From contig NZ_JADPQH010000001.1 in assembly GCF_019173455.1 (NCBI RefSeq), positions 1,766,391 to 1,830,390 of the forward strand: a stretch of 64,000 nucleotides of DNA, given 5' to 3'. The translations under genes and the position numbers were made by a program. This stretch comes from Nesterenkonia sp. Act20. Its GTDB lineage: Bacteria; Actinomycetota; Actinomycetes; Actinomycetales; Micrococcaceae. Under the pieces are notes generated by a model, which saw only the letters and a program-made list of their open reading frames with translations, was not told the DNA's origin and did no database searches. Below, piece after piece: positions 37,899 through 49,025 of the stretch; the first letter of the stretch is position 1, and every line of letters begins with the position of its first letter.

Positions 37899-38432
37899 AT
37901 GAGTGCTATCGCAACACATAAGGCAACTATCCGAACTTCCAAGGGCGAGATCGTGGTCGAGCTCTTTGGCAACCACGCACCCAAGACTGTGGACAACTTC
38001 GTGGGTCTGGCCACCGGCGAGCAGGAGTGGACCCACCCGGAGTCGGGCGAGAAGATGGTCGACACTCCGCTTTACAGCGGCACAGTGTTCCACCGCATCA
38101 TCTCCGACTTCATGATCCAGGGCGGAGACCCGCTCGGCCTCGGCGTCGGGGGACCCGGCTACAAGTTCGGCGATGAGATCCACCCCGAGCTGGACTTCAC
38201 CGCGCCGTACAAGCTGGCCATGGCCAACGCCGGCCCCGGCACCAATGGTTCTCAGTTCTTCATCACCTCCGTGGCGACCAACTGGCTCCAGGGCAAGCAC
38301 ACCATCTTCGGCGAGGTCAGCGACGCAGAGTCACAGAGAGTCGTTGATGCGCTGAACACCGTGCCCACCGACAACCGGGATCGCCCGAAGGAAGACGTCG
38401 TCATCGAGAAGATCGACGTCGAGAAGCTCTGA
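37899..38432 (+). CDS. ppiA: Cyclophilin-type peptidyl-prolyl cis-trans isomerase
   Basis: A 177-residue cytosolic cyclophilin that speeds proline isomerisation during folding. The core motifs are VFHRIISDFMIQGGDP (catalytic Arg, Phe), MANAGPGTNGSQFFIT and GKHTIFGEV. The start is the ATG at 37899; another in-frame ATG is at 37890 and the frame is open back to 37593 without homology. No good ribosome binding site is seen and GACAAT lies 7 bases upstream, so the transcript may be leaderless. The gene order ppiA-rhomboid near pknB is common in actinobacteria. Confidence 0.9.
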   Translation: MSAIATHKATIRTSKGEIVVELFGNHAPKTVDNFVGLATGEQEWTHPESGEKMVDTPLYSGTVFHRIISDFMIQGGDPLGLGVGGPGYKFGDEIHPELDFTAPYKLAMANAGPGTNGSQFFITSVATNWLQGKHTIFGEVSDAESQRVVDALNTVPTDNRDRPKEDVVIEKIDVEKL

Positions 38433-38442
38433 GGATCCTAGA

Positions 38443-39315
38443 ATCACCGCAACATTCTGTCCGCAGCATCCGGACAGGCCGGCCTCTGTGCAGTGTCAGC
38501 GCTGCAGCCGGCCGGCCTGTCCGGAGTGCCTGCGGGAGGCCCCCGTCGGGTTCCAGTGCGTGGACTGCCTCGAGCGCGCACGCAGCGAGTGGCAGCGCCG
38601 CCGCCCCACTGCTCGTTCGCAGTTCGGTGCAGTGATCCGACCGGGGCAGCGCCCCATCGTCACCTTCACCGTGATCGGGCTGTGCATAGCCGTCTATGTC
38701 CTGCAGCTGCTCAGCGACACGGTCACCGCGTCCCTCTGGTACGCCCCGCTGCAGACCTCCGCCTGGGTCTTCGAGCCCTGGAGGATGCTCACCTCTGCGC
38801 TGGTGCATTCACCGTCCAGCGCCATGCACCTGCTCTTCAACATGTTCGCCATCTGGTTCGTGGGCCGCGCCATCGAGCCCGCCCTGGGCCGCGCCCGCTA
38901 CGGTGCCCTGCTGCTGCTCTCCGCACTTGGCGGCTCCGTGGCCGTGCTGTTCCTGACTCCCGCGATGACTCCCACGCTGGGTGCCTCCGGTGCCGTCTTC
39001 GGCCTCTTCGGAGCCCTGTTCATCCTGATGCGCGCCACCGGGGCGCAGACCGGGGGGATTCTCACCCTGATCGCGATCAACGTGGTGATCAGCTTCGTCA
39101 TCCCTGGCATCTCCTGGCAGGGCCACTTCGGCGGCCTGGTGACCGGAGCGATCTGCGCGCTGCTGCTCTCCAAGGTTCCGCGCGGCCGCACCGGTGACGC
39201 GCAGAGGAACGCCCGCCGCCGCTCGCTGTGGCAGGGCCTGGGGCTTCTCGGGGTCGCCGTGCTGCTGATCGCGCTGACCGCCCTGGGCATGCAGCTGGTC
39301 AACCCGTACGCGTGA
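38443..39315 (+). CDS. Rhomboid-family intramembrane serine protease with N-terminal zinc ribbon
   Basis: A membrane protease with six or seven hydrophobic segments. The catalytic Ser is in TLGASGAVFG, the His in WQGHFGGLVTG, and the HLLFNMFAIW segment in helix 2 is typical. The first standard start is GTG at 38488, but in-frame codons before it encode FCPQHPDRPASVQCQRC, the first half of a zinc ribbon whose second half (CPEC, CVDC) follows. No ATG, GTG or TTG exists upstream in this frame. ATC at 38443, with GAGGA 7 bases before it, would give ITATFCPQ as the start. I extended the gene to that codon; 38488 is the conservative alternative. Confidence 0.75.
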   Translation: MTATFCPQHPDRPASVQCQRCSRPACPECLREAPVGFQCVDCLERARSEWQRRRPTARSQFGAVIRPGQRPIVTFTVIGLCIAVYVLQLLSDTVTASLWYAPLQTSAWVFEPWRMLTSALVHSPSSAMHLLFNMFAIWFVGRAIEPALGRARYGALLLLSALGGSVAVLFLTPAMTPTLGASGAVFGLFGALFILMRATGAQTGGILTLIAINVVISFVIPGISWQGHFGGLVTGAICALLLSKVPRGRTGDAQRNARRRSLWQGLGLLGVAVLLIALTALGMQLVNPYA

Positions 39316-39335
39316 GCGAACGCCCTGTGCAGAAC

Positions 39336-39442
39336 TATTCCACAGTTTTCCCGGTAGTTCACAGATGCCTGTGGATACCGCTCTGACCTGACGAAATACA
39401 CGCATGTAACTTATGCACACTGTGGATAAACCCTGTGGACAG
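39336..39442. other. Cluster of DnaA-box-like sites remote from oriC
   Basis: Five sites in 107 bases: TATTCCACA (39336), TGTGGATAC (39370), TTATGCACA (39411), a perfect TGTGGATAA (39421-39429) and TGTGGACAG (39434). The third and fourth form an inverted pair one base apart. The region lies between the rhomboid gene and the convergent CNNM protein gene and encodes nothing. Confidence 0.7.
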
Positions 39443-39474
39443 CTTTGTCTGCTCCAGGTCACGAACCAAAGATA

Positions 39475-39500
39475 CCGGACCCACGCGTCGGTGGATCCGG
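39475..39500. terminator. Imperfect hairpin between convergent genes
   Basis: CCGGACCCAC and GTGGATCCGG pair with one mismatch around a 6-base loop. It may terminate either neighbour. There is no T-run. Confidence 0.4.
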
Positions 39501-39529
39501 CATCTCTGTCCTGGTTGAGCCAGGGTCTG

Positions 39530-40606
39530 CTACTGTCGCGCGGCGGCGCCCTGCTGGCGGACCTGGGCAGCGGTTGATCCGTTCCACTGCTCCTCCATCG
39601 TGGGCCACATCCGCTTGAGGATGTCGTTCCAGGTGATCGCCCCGGCGAGTCCGGTGTCTGAATACACGACCGCGAGCTGCTCGCCAGCCTCACGCATGCT
39701 CTGGAAGGCCTGATAGACCGAGGCACCCATGGGAACCACCAGTGCCGGCCGTGCGAGTTCGCTGACCGGGTGCGTCGGCTCCACGGTCAGGGTGTCGCGC
39801 ACATGGACCACCAGCGGGTCTGTGCCCGTCTCCGGAATGATCAGCACCCGAAGATGCCCCGTCCTGCGGGCCGCCGCCTGCACATCAGCGGCGGTGGCAC
39901 CGGCGGGGACCGTCGTGGTCTCCTGCCGGGTGCGCCCCGCGATGACGTCGTCCACTGTGAGAGTCTCCAGGTCGATGACCCGGGAGATCTGCGAGGCAGA
40001 GGCCTCGTCCAGGGCACCGGTCTGCGTGGAGTGCTCCACCAGATGCCTGATGGTCTCGGAGTCGTACCCGCCGGCTGCCGCACGATCCACCGGGGTGATC
40101 CCGCTGGCCGAGACAAGCCGGTTGGCAATGCTGTTGATCCACAGCAGCAGGGGTCTGAAGACCCAGAGGATGATCTGAGCAGGCAGTGCCACGAGCTTCG
40201 CGGCTCGCTCGGGATGAGCGATGGCCCAAGACTTCGGAGCCATCTCCCCGACCACCAGGTGCAGGAAGGTCATCAGCAGCAGAGCCAGGGCGAAGGCCAG
40301 GGCGTCCGCAGCCCAGTAGGGCAGGCTCCAGGATTCGAAGATCGGCGTCAGCGCGTAGTGCACCGCCGGCTTGCTAACAGCACCGAGCGCAAACGTGCAG
40401 GCGGTGATGCCCAGCTGTGCACCCGCGAGCATGACGGTGAGCTCGTTGAGCCCGCGCAGGGCTGCACGTGAGGAGCGGCTGTGCTCTGCCGACTCCTCCA
40501 ACCGGTGCCGCCGAGCGGCAAGCAGCGCGAACTCAAGGATCACGAAGAAGGCGGAGATGATGATGATGCCGACAGTGGCCACCAGTGGAATCAGCCAGTC
40601 GCTCAT
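39530..40606 (-). CDS. CNNM/CorC-type membrane protein with CBS domains (short form)
   Basis: A 358-residue protein with a DUF21 (CNNM) transmembrane domain (about residues 1-190, starting with a long hydrophobic helix) and a pair of CBS domains (about 205-335). The CorC/HlyC C-terminal domain seen in its neighbour is missing. Proteins of this family are linked to magnesium or other divalent cation export, although many carry the old label hemolysin. It overlaps the upstream paralogue by 4 bases, so the two are co-translated and may form a heterodimer. Confidence 0.87.
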   Translation of the reverse strand: MSDWLIPLVATVGIIIISAFFVILEFALLAARRHRLEESAEHSRSSRAALRGLNELTVMLAGAQLGITACTFALGAVSKPAVHYALTPIFESWSLPYWAADALAFALALLLMTFLHLVVGEMAPKSWAIAHPERAAKLVALPAQIILWVFRPLLLWINSIANRLVSASGITPVDRAAAGGYDSETIRHLVEHSTQTGALDEASASQISRVIDLETLTVDDVIAGRTRQETTTVPAGATAADVQAAARRTGHLRVLIIPETGTDPLVVHVRDTLTVEPTHPVSELARPALVVPMGASVYQAFQSMREAGEQLAVVYSDTGLAGAITWNDILKRMWPTMEEQWNGSTAAQVRQQGAAARQ

Positions 40607-41964
40607 CGTTCCTCCTCAGACTCTTCGCCGAGGCGAAGGTGGACGGATTCTGGGACATGTCGATCGACGCTGAGCACCGTCACGTCGAGCCAGCGGCGCG
40701 GTGGTGAGGATTCGGCGTAGTCCGCCGGATCTGCCGGCAGCTCCACGCGAACCTCCTGCCCTTCGGTCAGCAGCGAGCCCTCCTGGGCCATCAGCAGGCC
40801 GGAGAGGGTCTCATAGTCGCCCTCGGGGAAGCTGCGTCCGATGACGCGCTCCACCTCATCAAGGTGCAGATCACCATCCACGCGCCAGAAGTTCTCTTCC
40901 ACGGGTTCGATCCCGCTCGGCGCCTCGTCGTCGTGCTCATCGGTGATGTCGCCGAGGATCTCCTCGGCCAGGTCTTCCATGGTCACCACGCCGGTGAAGC
41001 CACCGTATTCGTCGATGACACAGGCGAGCTTGGCATTGGCGTCGCGCAGCGTGCGCACGGCATCGGGGAGCGGCATCAGTGTGGGCACGATGACCGGTGT
41101 GCGCATGAGCTCAGACGCGGGCAGGTCATCGGAGAGGTCGCTGCCGAGCAGGTCCACCATATGTACGACTCCGACGGGCTCATCGTGGGTGTCCACCACG
41201 GGGTAGCGGGTATGCTCCTCCGCCATCAGGGTGCGGATCTCCCCCAGAGTGGTGTCGGGATGGATCAGACCGGTGCGGGAGCGGGGAACCATCGCGTGTT
41301 CCACGTCGTGCTCCGGGAAGTCCAGGATCCGATCCAGCGTCAGGTACATCTCTTCGGCGAGGTCGCCGCTCTCGTGCGAGCTGGAGACGATGTGTTCCAG
41401 ATCCTTCGCGGTGGCACTGGACTCGACGTCGTGGACCGGCTCGATCCGCAGCAGCTTTAGCAGCGCATTGGCCGCGAAGTCGAAGATGGCGATGAGCCAG
41501 CCGAACGCACCGAGGTAGAACTTGGTGGAGCGAGCCAGCCCGAGAGCCAGCGGCGTGGGGTTGGCGATCGCATAGTTCTTCGGAAAGAGTTCCCCGAAGA
41601 TCATCTGCACCACGGTGGAGACCGCCAGCGCAATGATCGTGCCGATGGTGATGCCCAGTGCTGCAGGGATGCCGACGCCGCCGAGCAGCTCGCCCAGACC
41701 TTCGCCCACCAGCGGCTCCGCGACATAGCCGACCATGAGGCCGGTGACGGTGATGCCGAGCTGGGCACCCGAGAGCATGAACGAGGTGCGTCCGGTGACA
41801 TCGAGTGCGCGCTGAGCGGACTTGTCGCCGCCGGCGGCCATGGAGCGCAGACGATTGCGATCCACCGACATGTAGGCGAACTCCTGGGCCACGAAATAGC
41901 CGTTGGCCGCGATGATCAGCAGGATCAGCACAATGCCGAGGAGCAGGAGCAGGAGGGCGATCAC
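40603..41964 (-). CDS. CNNM/CorC-type membrane protein with CBS and CorC domains (long form)
   Basis: A 453-residue protein. The N-terminal helix and DUF21 domain (about residues 1-190) contain GAQLGITVTGLMVGYVAEP and IFGELFPKNYAIANP. Two CBS domains (about 205-330, with TRYPVVD and DEYGGFTGVVTMEDLAEEILG) bind nucleotide, and a CorC/HlyC domain (about 350-435) ends the protein. The likely role is Mg2+/Co2+ transport or its regulation. It is first in a two-gene operon with the shorter paralogue. The start codon is GTG. Confidence 0.88.
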   Translation of the reverse strand: MIALLLLLLGIVLILLIIAANGYFVAQEFAYMSVDRNRLRSMAAGGDKSAQRALDVTGRTSFMLSGAQLGITVTGLMVGYVAEPLVGEGLGELLGGVGIPAALGITIGTIIALAVSTVVQMIFGELFPKNYAIANPTPLALGLARSTKFYLGAFGWLIAIFDFAANALLKLLRIEPVHDVESSATAKDLEHIVSSSHESGDLAEEMYLTLDRILDFPEHDVEHAMVPRSRTGLIHPDTTLGEIRTLMAEEHTRYPVVDTHDEPVGVVHMVDLLGSDLSDDLPASELMRTPVIVPTLMPLPDAVRTLRDANAKLACVIDEYGGFTGVVTMEDLAEEILGDITDEHDDEAPSGIEPVEENFWRVDGDLHLDEVERVIGRSFPEGDYETLSGLLMAQEGSLLTEGQEVRVELPADPADYAESSPPRRWLDVTVLSVDRHVPESVHLRLGEESEEER

Positions 41965-42188
41965 CGGGCGACCACCATTGCGGCGCTGCGGCGGTCGGTA
42001 TGACCTTCATTCGCAGTACTCGGGGGACGGTGTCGTCGGCGATCAAGTACTGCGCTTGGTAAGTCGTACACCTGTGTGAGGCACCTCTTCAGTCGTGTGG
42101 ATGGCTGCTCATGGCAAATCATAGCCGAACGGGGTTCGGAGCCGGATGGTCTGCACAGCACCGAAGCCGGCCCCGCCGATGCAGAGAG

Positions 42189-42229
42189 AAAAACGGCCCC
42201 TCCCACCAAGAGGTGCGAGGAGCCGTTTT
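42189..42229 (-). terminator. Terminator after tRNA-Ala
   Basis: Read on the minus strand, the outer stem AACGGC/GCCGTT continues inward through CCTC/GAGG and CACC/GGTG with single mismatches, and GCCGTTTTTCTC supplies a U-tract. It lies 22 bases after the tRNA. Confidence 0.78.
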
Positions 42230-42250
42230 CTTCAGCGTGTTCTCATCCGG

Positions 42251-42323
42251 TGGAGGCAAGGGGACTCGAACCCCTAACCCCCTGCTTGCAAAGCAGGTGC
42301 GCTACCAATTGCGCCATGCCCCC
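42251..42323 (-). tRNA. tRNA-Ala (anticodon TGC)
   Basis: A 73-base cloverleaf with acceptor GGGGGCA/TGCCTCC including the G3-T70 pair that identifies tRNA-Ala. The anticodon loop is TTTGCAA, the T loop TTCGAGT, and the discriminator is A. The CCA end is not encoded. It is downstream of tRNA-Ile, as in other actinobacteria. Confidence 0.95.
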
Positions 42324-42340
42324 AGATTTTCCTCAGGCTA

Positions 42341-42454
42341 TCAGACGGAATCTGTGGCCCGAGACCAAACTTTTCGAGCATCCTCAGCCCGTCGCCACTG
42401 GCGATAACCGAGGATTCCCGCCACCGAGAAAGCCATCAGCACAATGCGCTTCAT
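42341..42454 (-). CDS. DLW-39-family small protein
   Basis: A 37-residue ORF between the tRNA-Ile and tRNA-Ala genes. The product starts MKRIVLMAFSVAGILGYRQW and continues with a charged segment ending in WSRATDSV. A short hydrophobic N-terminal helix plus an acidic/basic tail with a conserved Trp is the pattern of the DLW-39 family found next to gyrA in actinobacteria. AGGAGGAAGCG lies directly before the ATG, a strong ribosome binding site. The function is unknown. It is co-transcribed with the tRNAs, probably from the gyr operon or a tRNA promoter. Confidence 0.82.
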   Translation of the reverse strand: MKRIVLMAFSVAGILGYRQWRRAEDARKVWSRATDSV

Positions 42455-42476
42455 CGCTTCCTCCTGGAGTCCGGGG

Positions 42477-42550
42477 TGGGCGTAGGAGGACTTGAACCTC
42501 CGACCTCATCGTTATCAGCGATGCGCTCTAACCGCCTGAGCTATACGCCC
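42477..42550 (-). tRNA. tRNA-Ile (anticodon GAT)
   Basis: A 74-base cloverleaf with acceptor GGGCGTA/TACGCCC, D-stem TAGCTCAGG, anticodon loop CTGATAA and T loop TTCAAGT. CCA is not encoded. It lies downstream of gyrA and the DUF3566 gene, the position of ileT in Mycobacterium. Confidence 0.95.
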
Positions 42551-42677
42551 CCGACACCTCATAAAAGGTGCGTCATCCTCATCAGGACGACCACTACACA
42601 TTACATCGCTGACCTCGGCCGGACCAAATCGACGGCCTGCCGACCGGCGCAGGACAGCGCCCGTCCCAGGAGCAGAC

Positions 42678-43316
42678 TCAGTCGTCGGTCAGCGTGACCC
42701 CGACCCCGCCCACCAGGGAGGCGGAGAGGTTGTAGAGCACAGCGGCCAGCATGGAGAGGACCGTCAGCAGCACCACATTGATCACCGCGATGATCGTGGC
42801 GAAGGAGGCGACCTGTCCGATGGTGACCAGCTCCTCCACCCGGAAGGTCCCCCCGCCGCCCTCGGTGCCGAGGATCTGGCCGAGCAGCTCATTGACCCGG
42901 TTGAAGATGCCGGTCACATCCATCACCGACCACAGGGTGACCGCAGCGACCACGGTCATGATCCCGAGCGCCACCGAGAGCAGGAAGCTCATCTTCAGCA
43001 CCGACCAAGGGTCGACCTTGGAGATCAGCAGCCGCGCCTTGCGCACCTTGGCCTTGGGCGTGGGTCTCACGAGCCCCGGTTGAGGGCGGGACCCGGTCGG
43101 ACGCTGACCCGCCACGGGGCGAGTCTGCGGCGGACGCGAACCCGCCGTGGGACGAGCACCTGCGGTGCCCGCCGGAGCATTCTGCGGTCGATTCGCCGTG
43201 GTGGCCCCCCCAGCTGCCTGGGCGCGGGGCCGCGGCGCGGGGAACCGGTTGGCCGGACGCGCCGCGGAAGAGCCCGATTGGCTCCCTGAATTACCTGCGC
43301 CGTTGCTTGCGCTCAC
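42678..43316 (-). CDS. DUF3566 membrane protein downstream of gyrA
   Basis: A 212-residue protein. The first 100 residues are disordered (Ala/Pro/Gly/Arg-rich, with repeated RPxxG). The DUF3566 domain follows: KARLLISKVDPWSVLKMSFLLSVALGI, with two membrane helices (about residues 120-145 and 178-205) and an extracellular VNELLGQI stretch. It corresponds to Rv0007 of Mycobacterium and sits 12 bases after gyrA. The role is unproven. The start is GTG. Confidence 0.9.
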   Translation of the reverse strand: MSASNGAGNSGSQSGSSAARPANRFPAPRPRAQAAGGATTANRPQNAPAGTAGARPTAGSRPPQTRPVAGQRPTGSRPQPGLVRPTPKAKVRKARLLISKVDPWSVLKMSFLLSVALGIMTVVAAVTLWSVMDVTGIFNRVNELLGQILGTEGGGGTFRVEELVTIGQVASFATIIAVINVVLLTVLSMLAAVLYNLSASLVGGVGVTLTDD

Positions 43317-43328
43317 TGAAGACCTCCA

Positions 43329-46004
43329 TCAGGCGTTCTCTCGGTCCGCTTCATCTCGGTCCGCTTCATCAGGGACCAACGCTACTGCATCGGCGGAGTC
43401 TGGGCTGTCAGCCGAGCCTGGGCCGGCCTCCGGTGTCTCGGATTCTGGTGCCTCAACCGCCTCAACCTCACCGGTCGCGGCCAGCGCGACTCCGGAGCTT
43501 CGTGCCACCTTGAGGATCCGATCCTTCTTGCGTGGCTTCGCGAAGATGACCCCCATGGTGTCGCGTCCCTTGGAGGGTACGCCGGAGACGGGCGAGCGCA
43601 CCACCATGCCGGACTCCATGACGACGAGCACCTCGTCGTCGTCCTCGACGACCATGGCACCGACCAAGTCGCCGCGATCCTCCACCAGCTTGCCGACCTT
43701 GATTCCCAGGCCTCCGCGGCCCTGCACCCGGTACTCGCTGACGTCGGAGCGCTTGGCGTAACCGGCCTCGGTCACCACGAAGACATAGGAATTCTCGGTG
43801 ATCACATCGGCGGCGAGCAGCTCGTCCTCCTCGCGGAACTTCATGCCGGTCACACCCGAGGTGGCACGTCCCATGGGACGCAGCGCCTCGTCGGTGGCGG
43901 TGAAGCGCAGCGACTGGCCCTTGCGGGAGACCAGCATCAGGTCGTCCTCCGCGGAGACGAGCTTGGAGGAGACCAGCTCGTCATCTTCACGCAGGTTGAT
44001 GGCGATCACACCAGCCTGACGGGGGGTGTCGTAGTCGGTGAGCACCGTCTTCTTCACCAGGCCGCGCTTGGTTGCAAGCACCAGGTACGGGGCGTCCTCG
44101 TAGGTGCGCAGCGGCAGCACCCCGGCGATGTACTCATCGGGCTGGAAGGCCACGATGTTCGCCACATGCTGGCCCTTGGAATCGCGGCCTGACTCCATCA
44201 GGTCGTAGCACTTGGTGCGGTAGACCCGTCCGAGGTTGGTGAAGAACAGGATCCAGTGATGCGTGGTGGTCACGAAGAAGTGCTCCACGATGTCATCGGT
44301 ACGCAGCTGGGCTCCTCGGACGCCCTTGCCGCCGCGGTGCTGGGCCCGGTAGTTGTCGATCTTGGTCCGCTTGACGTAGCCATCGCGGGTGATCGAGACG
44401 ACCACATCCTCCTGGGGGATCAGATCCTCCATGGACATGTCACCGTCGTAGCCGAGCTGGATATGCGTGCGTCGGTCATCGCCGTGCTTGTCCACGATCG
44501 TGTCCAGCTCGGCGCTGATGATCCGGCGCTGCCGGTCCTCAGAGGCGAGGATGTCCTGGAAGTCGGCGATCATGGTCATCAGCTCGTCGTACTCATCCTG
44601 CAGGCGCTGCCGCTCAAGAGCGGCGAGTTTGCGCAGCTGCATATCGAGGATGGCCTGGGCCTGATCGTCGTCGATGTCCAGCAGAGCCTTGAGGTTCTGT
44701 CGGGCCTCTTCGACGGTGGAGGAGGCACGGATCGTGGAGATCACGCGGTCCAGGTCGTCGAGCGCCTTGAGCAGACCCACCTTGATGTGGGCCTCGCGCT
44801 GAGCCTTGTCCAGGCGGAACTGGGTGCGCCGGACTATGACGTCGATCTGATGGGTCACCCAGTGGTGCACGAAGGCGTCCAGGCTCAGCGTACGTGGAAT
44901 GCCGTCCACCAGGGCAAGCATGTTCGCGGAGAAGTTCTCCTGCAGCTGGGTGTGCTTATAGAGGTTGTTCAGGACCACCTTGGCCACGGCGTCGCGCTTG
45001 AGCACGACGACGAGGCGCTGGCCGGTGCGTCCGGAGGACTCGTCGCGCAGATCCGCGATGCCGGAGACCTTGCCGTCCTTGACCAGCAGTGCGATCTTCC
45101 GGGCCAGGTTGTCGGGGTTCGCGTGGTACGGCAGCTCGGTGACGACCAGGCAGGTGCGGCCCTGGATCTCCTCGACGTTGACCACTGCGCGCATGGTGAT
45201 CGAGCCGCGGCCGGTGCGGTAGGCCTCTTCGATCCCGCGGGTGCCCAGGATCTGCGCTCCGGTGGGGAAGTCGGGTCCCTTGATCCGCTGCAGCAGCGCC
45301 TCGAGGAGCTCCTCGCGGGAAGCCTGCGGGTTCTGCAGGTACCACTTCACGCCATCGGCGACCTCGCGCAGGTTATGCGGAGGAATATTAGTGGCCATAC
45401 CCACCGCAATGCCGGAAGAGCCGTTGACCAGCAGGTTCGGGAAGCGAGACGGCAGGACGACGGGCTCCTGCTGCTTGCCGTCATAGTTGTCCTGGAAGTC
45501 GACGGTGTTCTCGTTGATGTCCCGGACCATCTCCATGGCCAGCTGGGCCATCTTGGTCTCGGTATAACGCGGGGCGGCAGGGCCGTCGTCGCCGGGGTTG
45601 CCGAAGTTGCCCTGGCCGGTGGCCAGCGGGTAACGCATGACCCAGTCCTGGATCAGCCGGGACAGGGCGTCGTAGATCGCCGAGTCGCCGTGCGGGTGAT
45701 AGTTGCCCATCACGTCGCCGACCACGCGCGCGCACTTGTTGAAGGAGCGGTCCGGGCGGTAGCCGCCGTCGTACATCGCGTAGAGCACGCGACGGTGCAC
45801 GGGCTTGAGCCCGTCGCGGACGTCGGGCAGCGCGCGGCCGACGATCACGGCCATCGCGTAGTCCAGGTAGGACCGCTTCATCTCGGTCTGGAGATCGATC
45901 TGCCGGATCCGGTCGTGGGTCACGATGTCGTCGACGACGACGCCCTCCACGGCCTCACTGGGACCGCCCTGCGGATCCTGGGGTTCTTCGGTGTTGTCAC
46001 TCAC
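43329..46004 (-). CDS. gyrA: DNA gyrase subunit A
   Basis: An 891-residue breakage-reunion subunit. The quinolone-resistance region reads [15 protein letters not shown], with Ser and Asp at the usual sensitive positions. The catalytic Tyr is in [11 protein letters not shown]. Six C-terminal beta-pinwheel blades follow, including the GyrA box-like [12 protein letters not shown] segment. An acidic C-terminal tail of about 60 residues is longer than in most gyrases. It lies 70 bases after gyrB. The start is GTG. Confidence 0.97.
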   Translation of the reverse strand: MSDNTEEPQDPQGGPSEAVEGVVVDDIVTHDRIRQIDLQTEMKRSYLDYAMAVIVGRALPDVRDGLKPVHRRVLYAMYDGGYRPDRSFNKCARVVGDVMGNYHPHGDSAIYDALSRLIQDWVMRYPLATGQGNFGNPGDDGPAAPRYTETKMAQLAMEMVRDINENTVDFQDNYDGKQQEPVVLPSRFPNLLVNGSSGIAVGMATNIPPHNLREVADGVKWYLQNPQASREELLEALLQRIKGPDFPTGAQILGTRGIEEAYRTGRGSITMRAVVNVEEIQGRTCLVVTELPYHANPDNLARKIALLVKDGKVSGIADLRDESSGRTGQRLVVVLKRDAVAKVVLNNLYKHTQLQENFSANMLALVDGIPRTLSLDAFVHHWVTHQIDVIVRRTQFRLDKAQREAHIKVGLLKALDDLDRVISTIRASSTVEEARQNLKALLDIDDDQAQAILDMQLRKLAALERQRLQDEYDELMTMIADFQDILASEDRQRRIISAELDTIVDKHGDDRRTHIQLGYDGDMSMEDLIPQEDVVVSITRDGYVKRTKIDNYRAQHRGGKGVRGAQLRTDDIVEHFFVTTTHHWILFFTNLGRVYRTKCYDLMESGRDSKGQHVANIVAFQPDEYIAGVLPLRTYEDAPYLVLATKRGLVKKTVLTDYDTPRQAGVIAINLREDDELVSSKLVSAEDDLMLVSRKGQSLRFTATDEALRPMGRATSGVTGMKFREEDELLAADVITENSYVFVVTEAGYAKRSDVSEYRVQGRGGLGIKVGKLVEDRGDLVGAMVVEDDDEVLVVMESGMVVRSPVSGVPSKGRDTMGVIFAKPRKKDRILKVARSSGVALAATGEVEAVEAPESETPEAGPGSADSPDSADAVALVPDEADRDEADRENA

Positions 46005-46074
46005 GTGTGGTGTTCTCCCTTATGCGGAATTCGGCATCTGAGCTCGGGCTGCGGCCTGCGGGGCGTGCAGCGGA

Positions 46075-48467
<2,393 letters not shown>

Positions 48468-49025
48468 TCAGCCGTAGGTGTCGCGCGGCCCCCTGCCGCG
48501 CACGGAGTACAGGCCCTTCTTCCAGCTCGGCGCCTGCGGACCCCGGATGCTCAGCCCGGTCACGATCCCTGGCCCGAGCTCGCGGTTGAACACGTCCATG
48601 AGCTGGGGCTGCATCAGCTTCAGATTCGTCGCCCAGGCCGAGGAATCACAGATCACCTCCACCACCCCGTTCTCGAACTTCTCCGGCTTGCAGTGCTCGG
48701 CGATCGCGGTGCCGACCAGCTGCTCCCAGCGAGCAACGACCGACCCCACCGCCACCGGAGAGCTCCAGCCTCGAGTCTTGATCAGTCCGTCGACCACGCC
48801 GCCGAGCAGGTTGGGATCTCGCCGATCAGCAGACCGGGGGCCCGCCGCCGCGGCTCGCTTCTGCTTGTCCGAGCTGCTGCTGCGCGGATCTCCCGCCAGC
48901 GAGGTGCCCTTGGGGGTGCCGCGGAGCCGATGTTCGCCACGTCCCTTCGCTGCGGCGCGCATCCTTGCCAACAGAATCTTGGCGGCGTCCTCGTGATCCT
49001 GGAGCCGATCGTCAAGGCTGCTCAT
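48468..49025 (-). CDS. dciA: DUF721 protein, DciA-type helicase loader
   Basis: A 185-residue protein. A basic, disordered N-terminal half (about residues 1-80) precedes the DUF721 domain (about 85-180: VGSVVARWEQLVGTAIAEHCKPEKF, GVVEVICDSSAWATNLKLM). DciA proteins recruit the replicative helicase in bacteria lacking DnaC/DnaI, and the gene sits between recF and gyrB in many actinobacteria. The ATG at 49025 lies 14 bases inside the end of recF, so the two are coupled. Confidence 0.88.
   Translation of the reverse strand: MSSLDDRLQDHEDAAKILLARMRAAAKGRGEHRLRGTPKGTSLAGDPRSSSSDKQKRAAAAGPRSADRRDPNLLGGVVDGLIKTRGWSSPVAVGSVVARWEQLVGTAIAEHCKPEKFENGVVEVICDSSAWATNLKLMQPQLMDVFNRELGPGIVTGLSIRGPQAPSWKKGLYSVRGRGPRDTYG

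Noticed and set aside
42333-42495. Plus-strand frames crossing the tRNA genes
   Set aside because: They read across tRNA-Ala and tRNA-Ile and cannot be genes.
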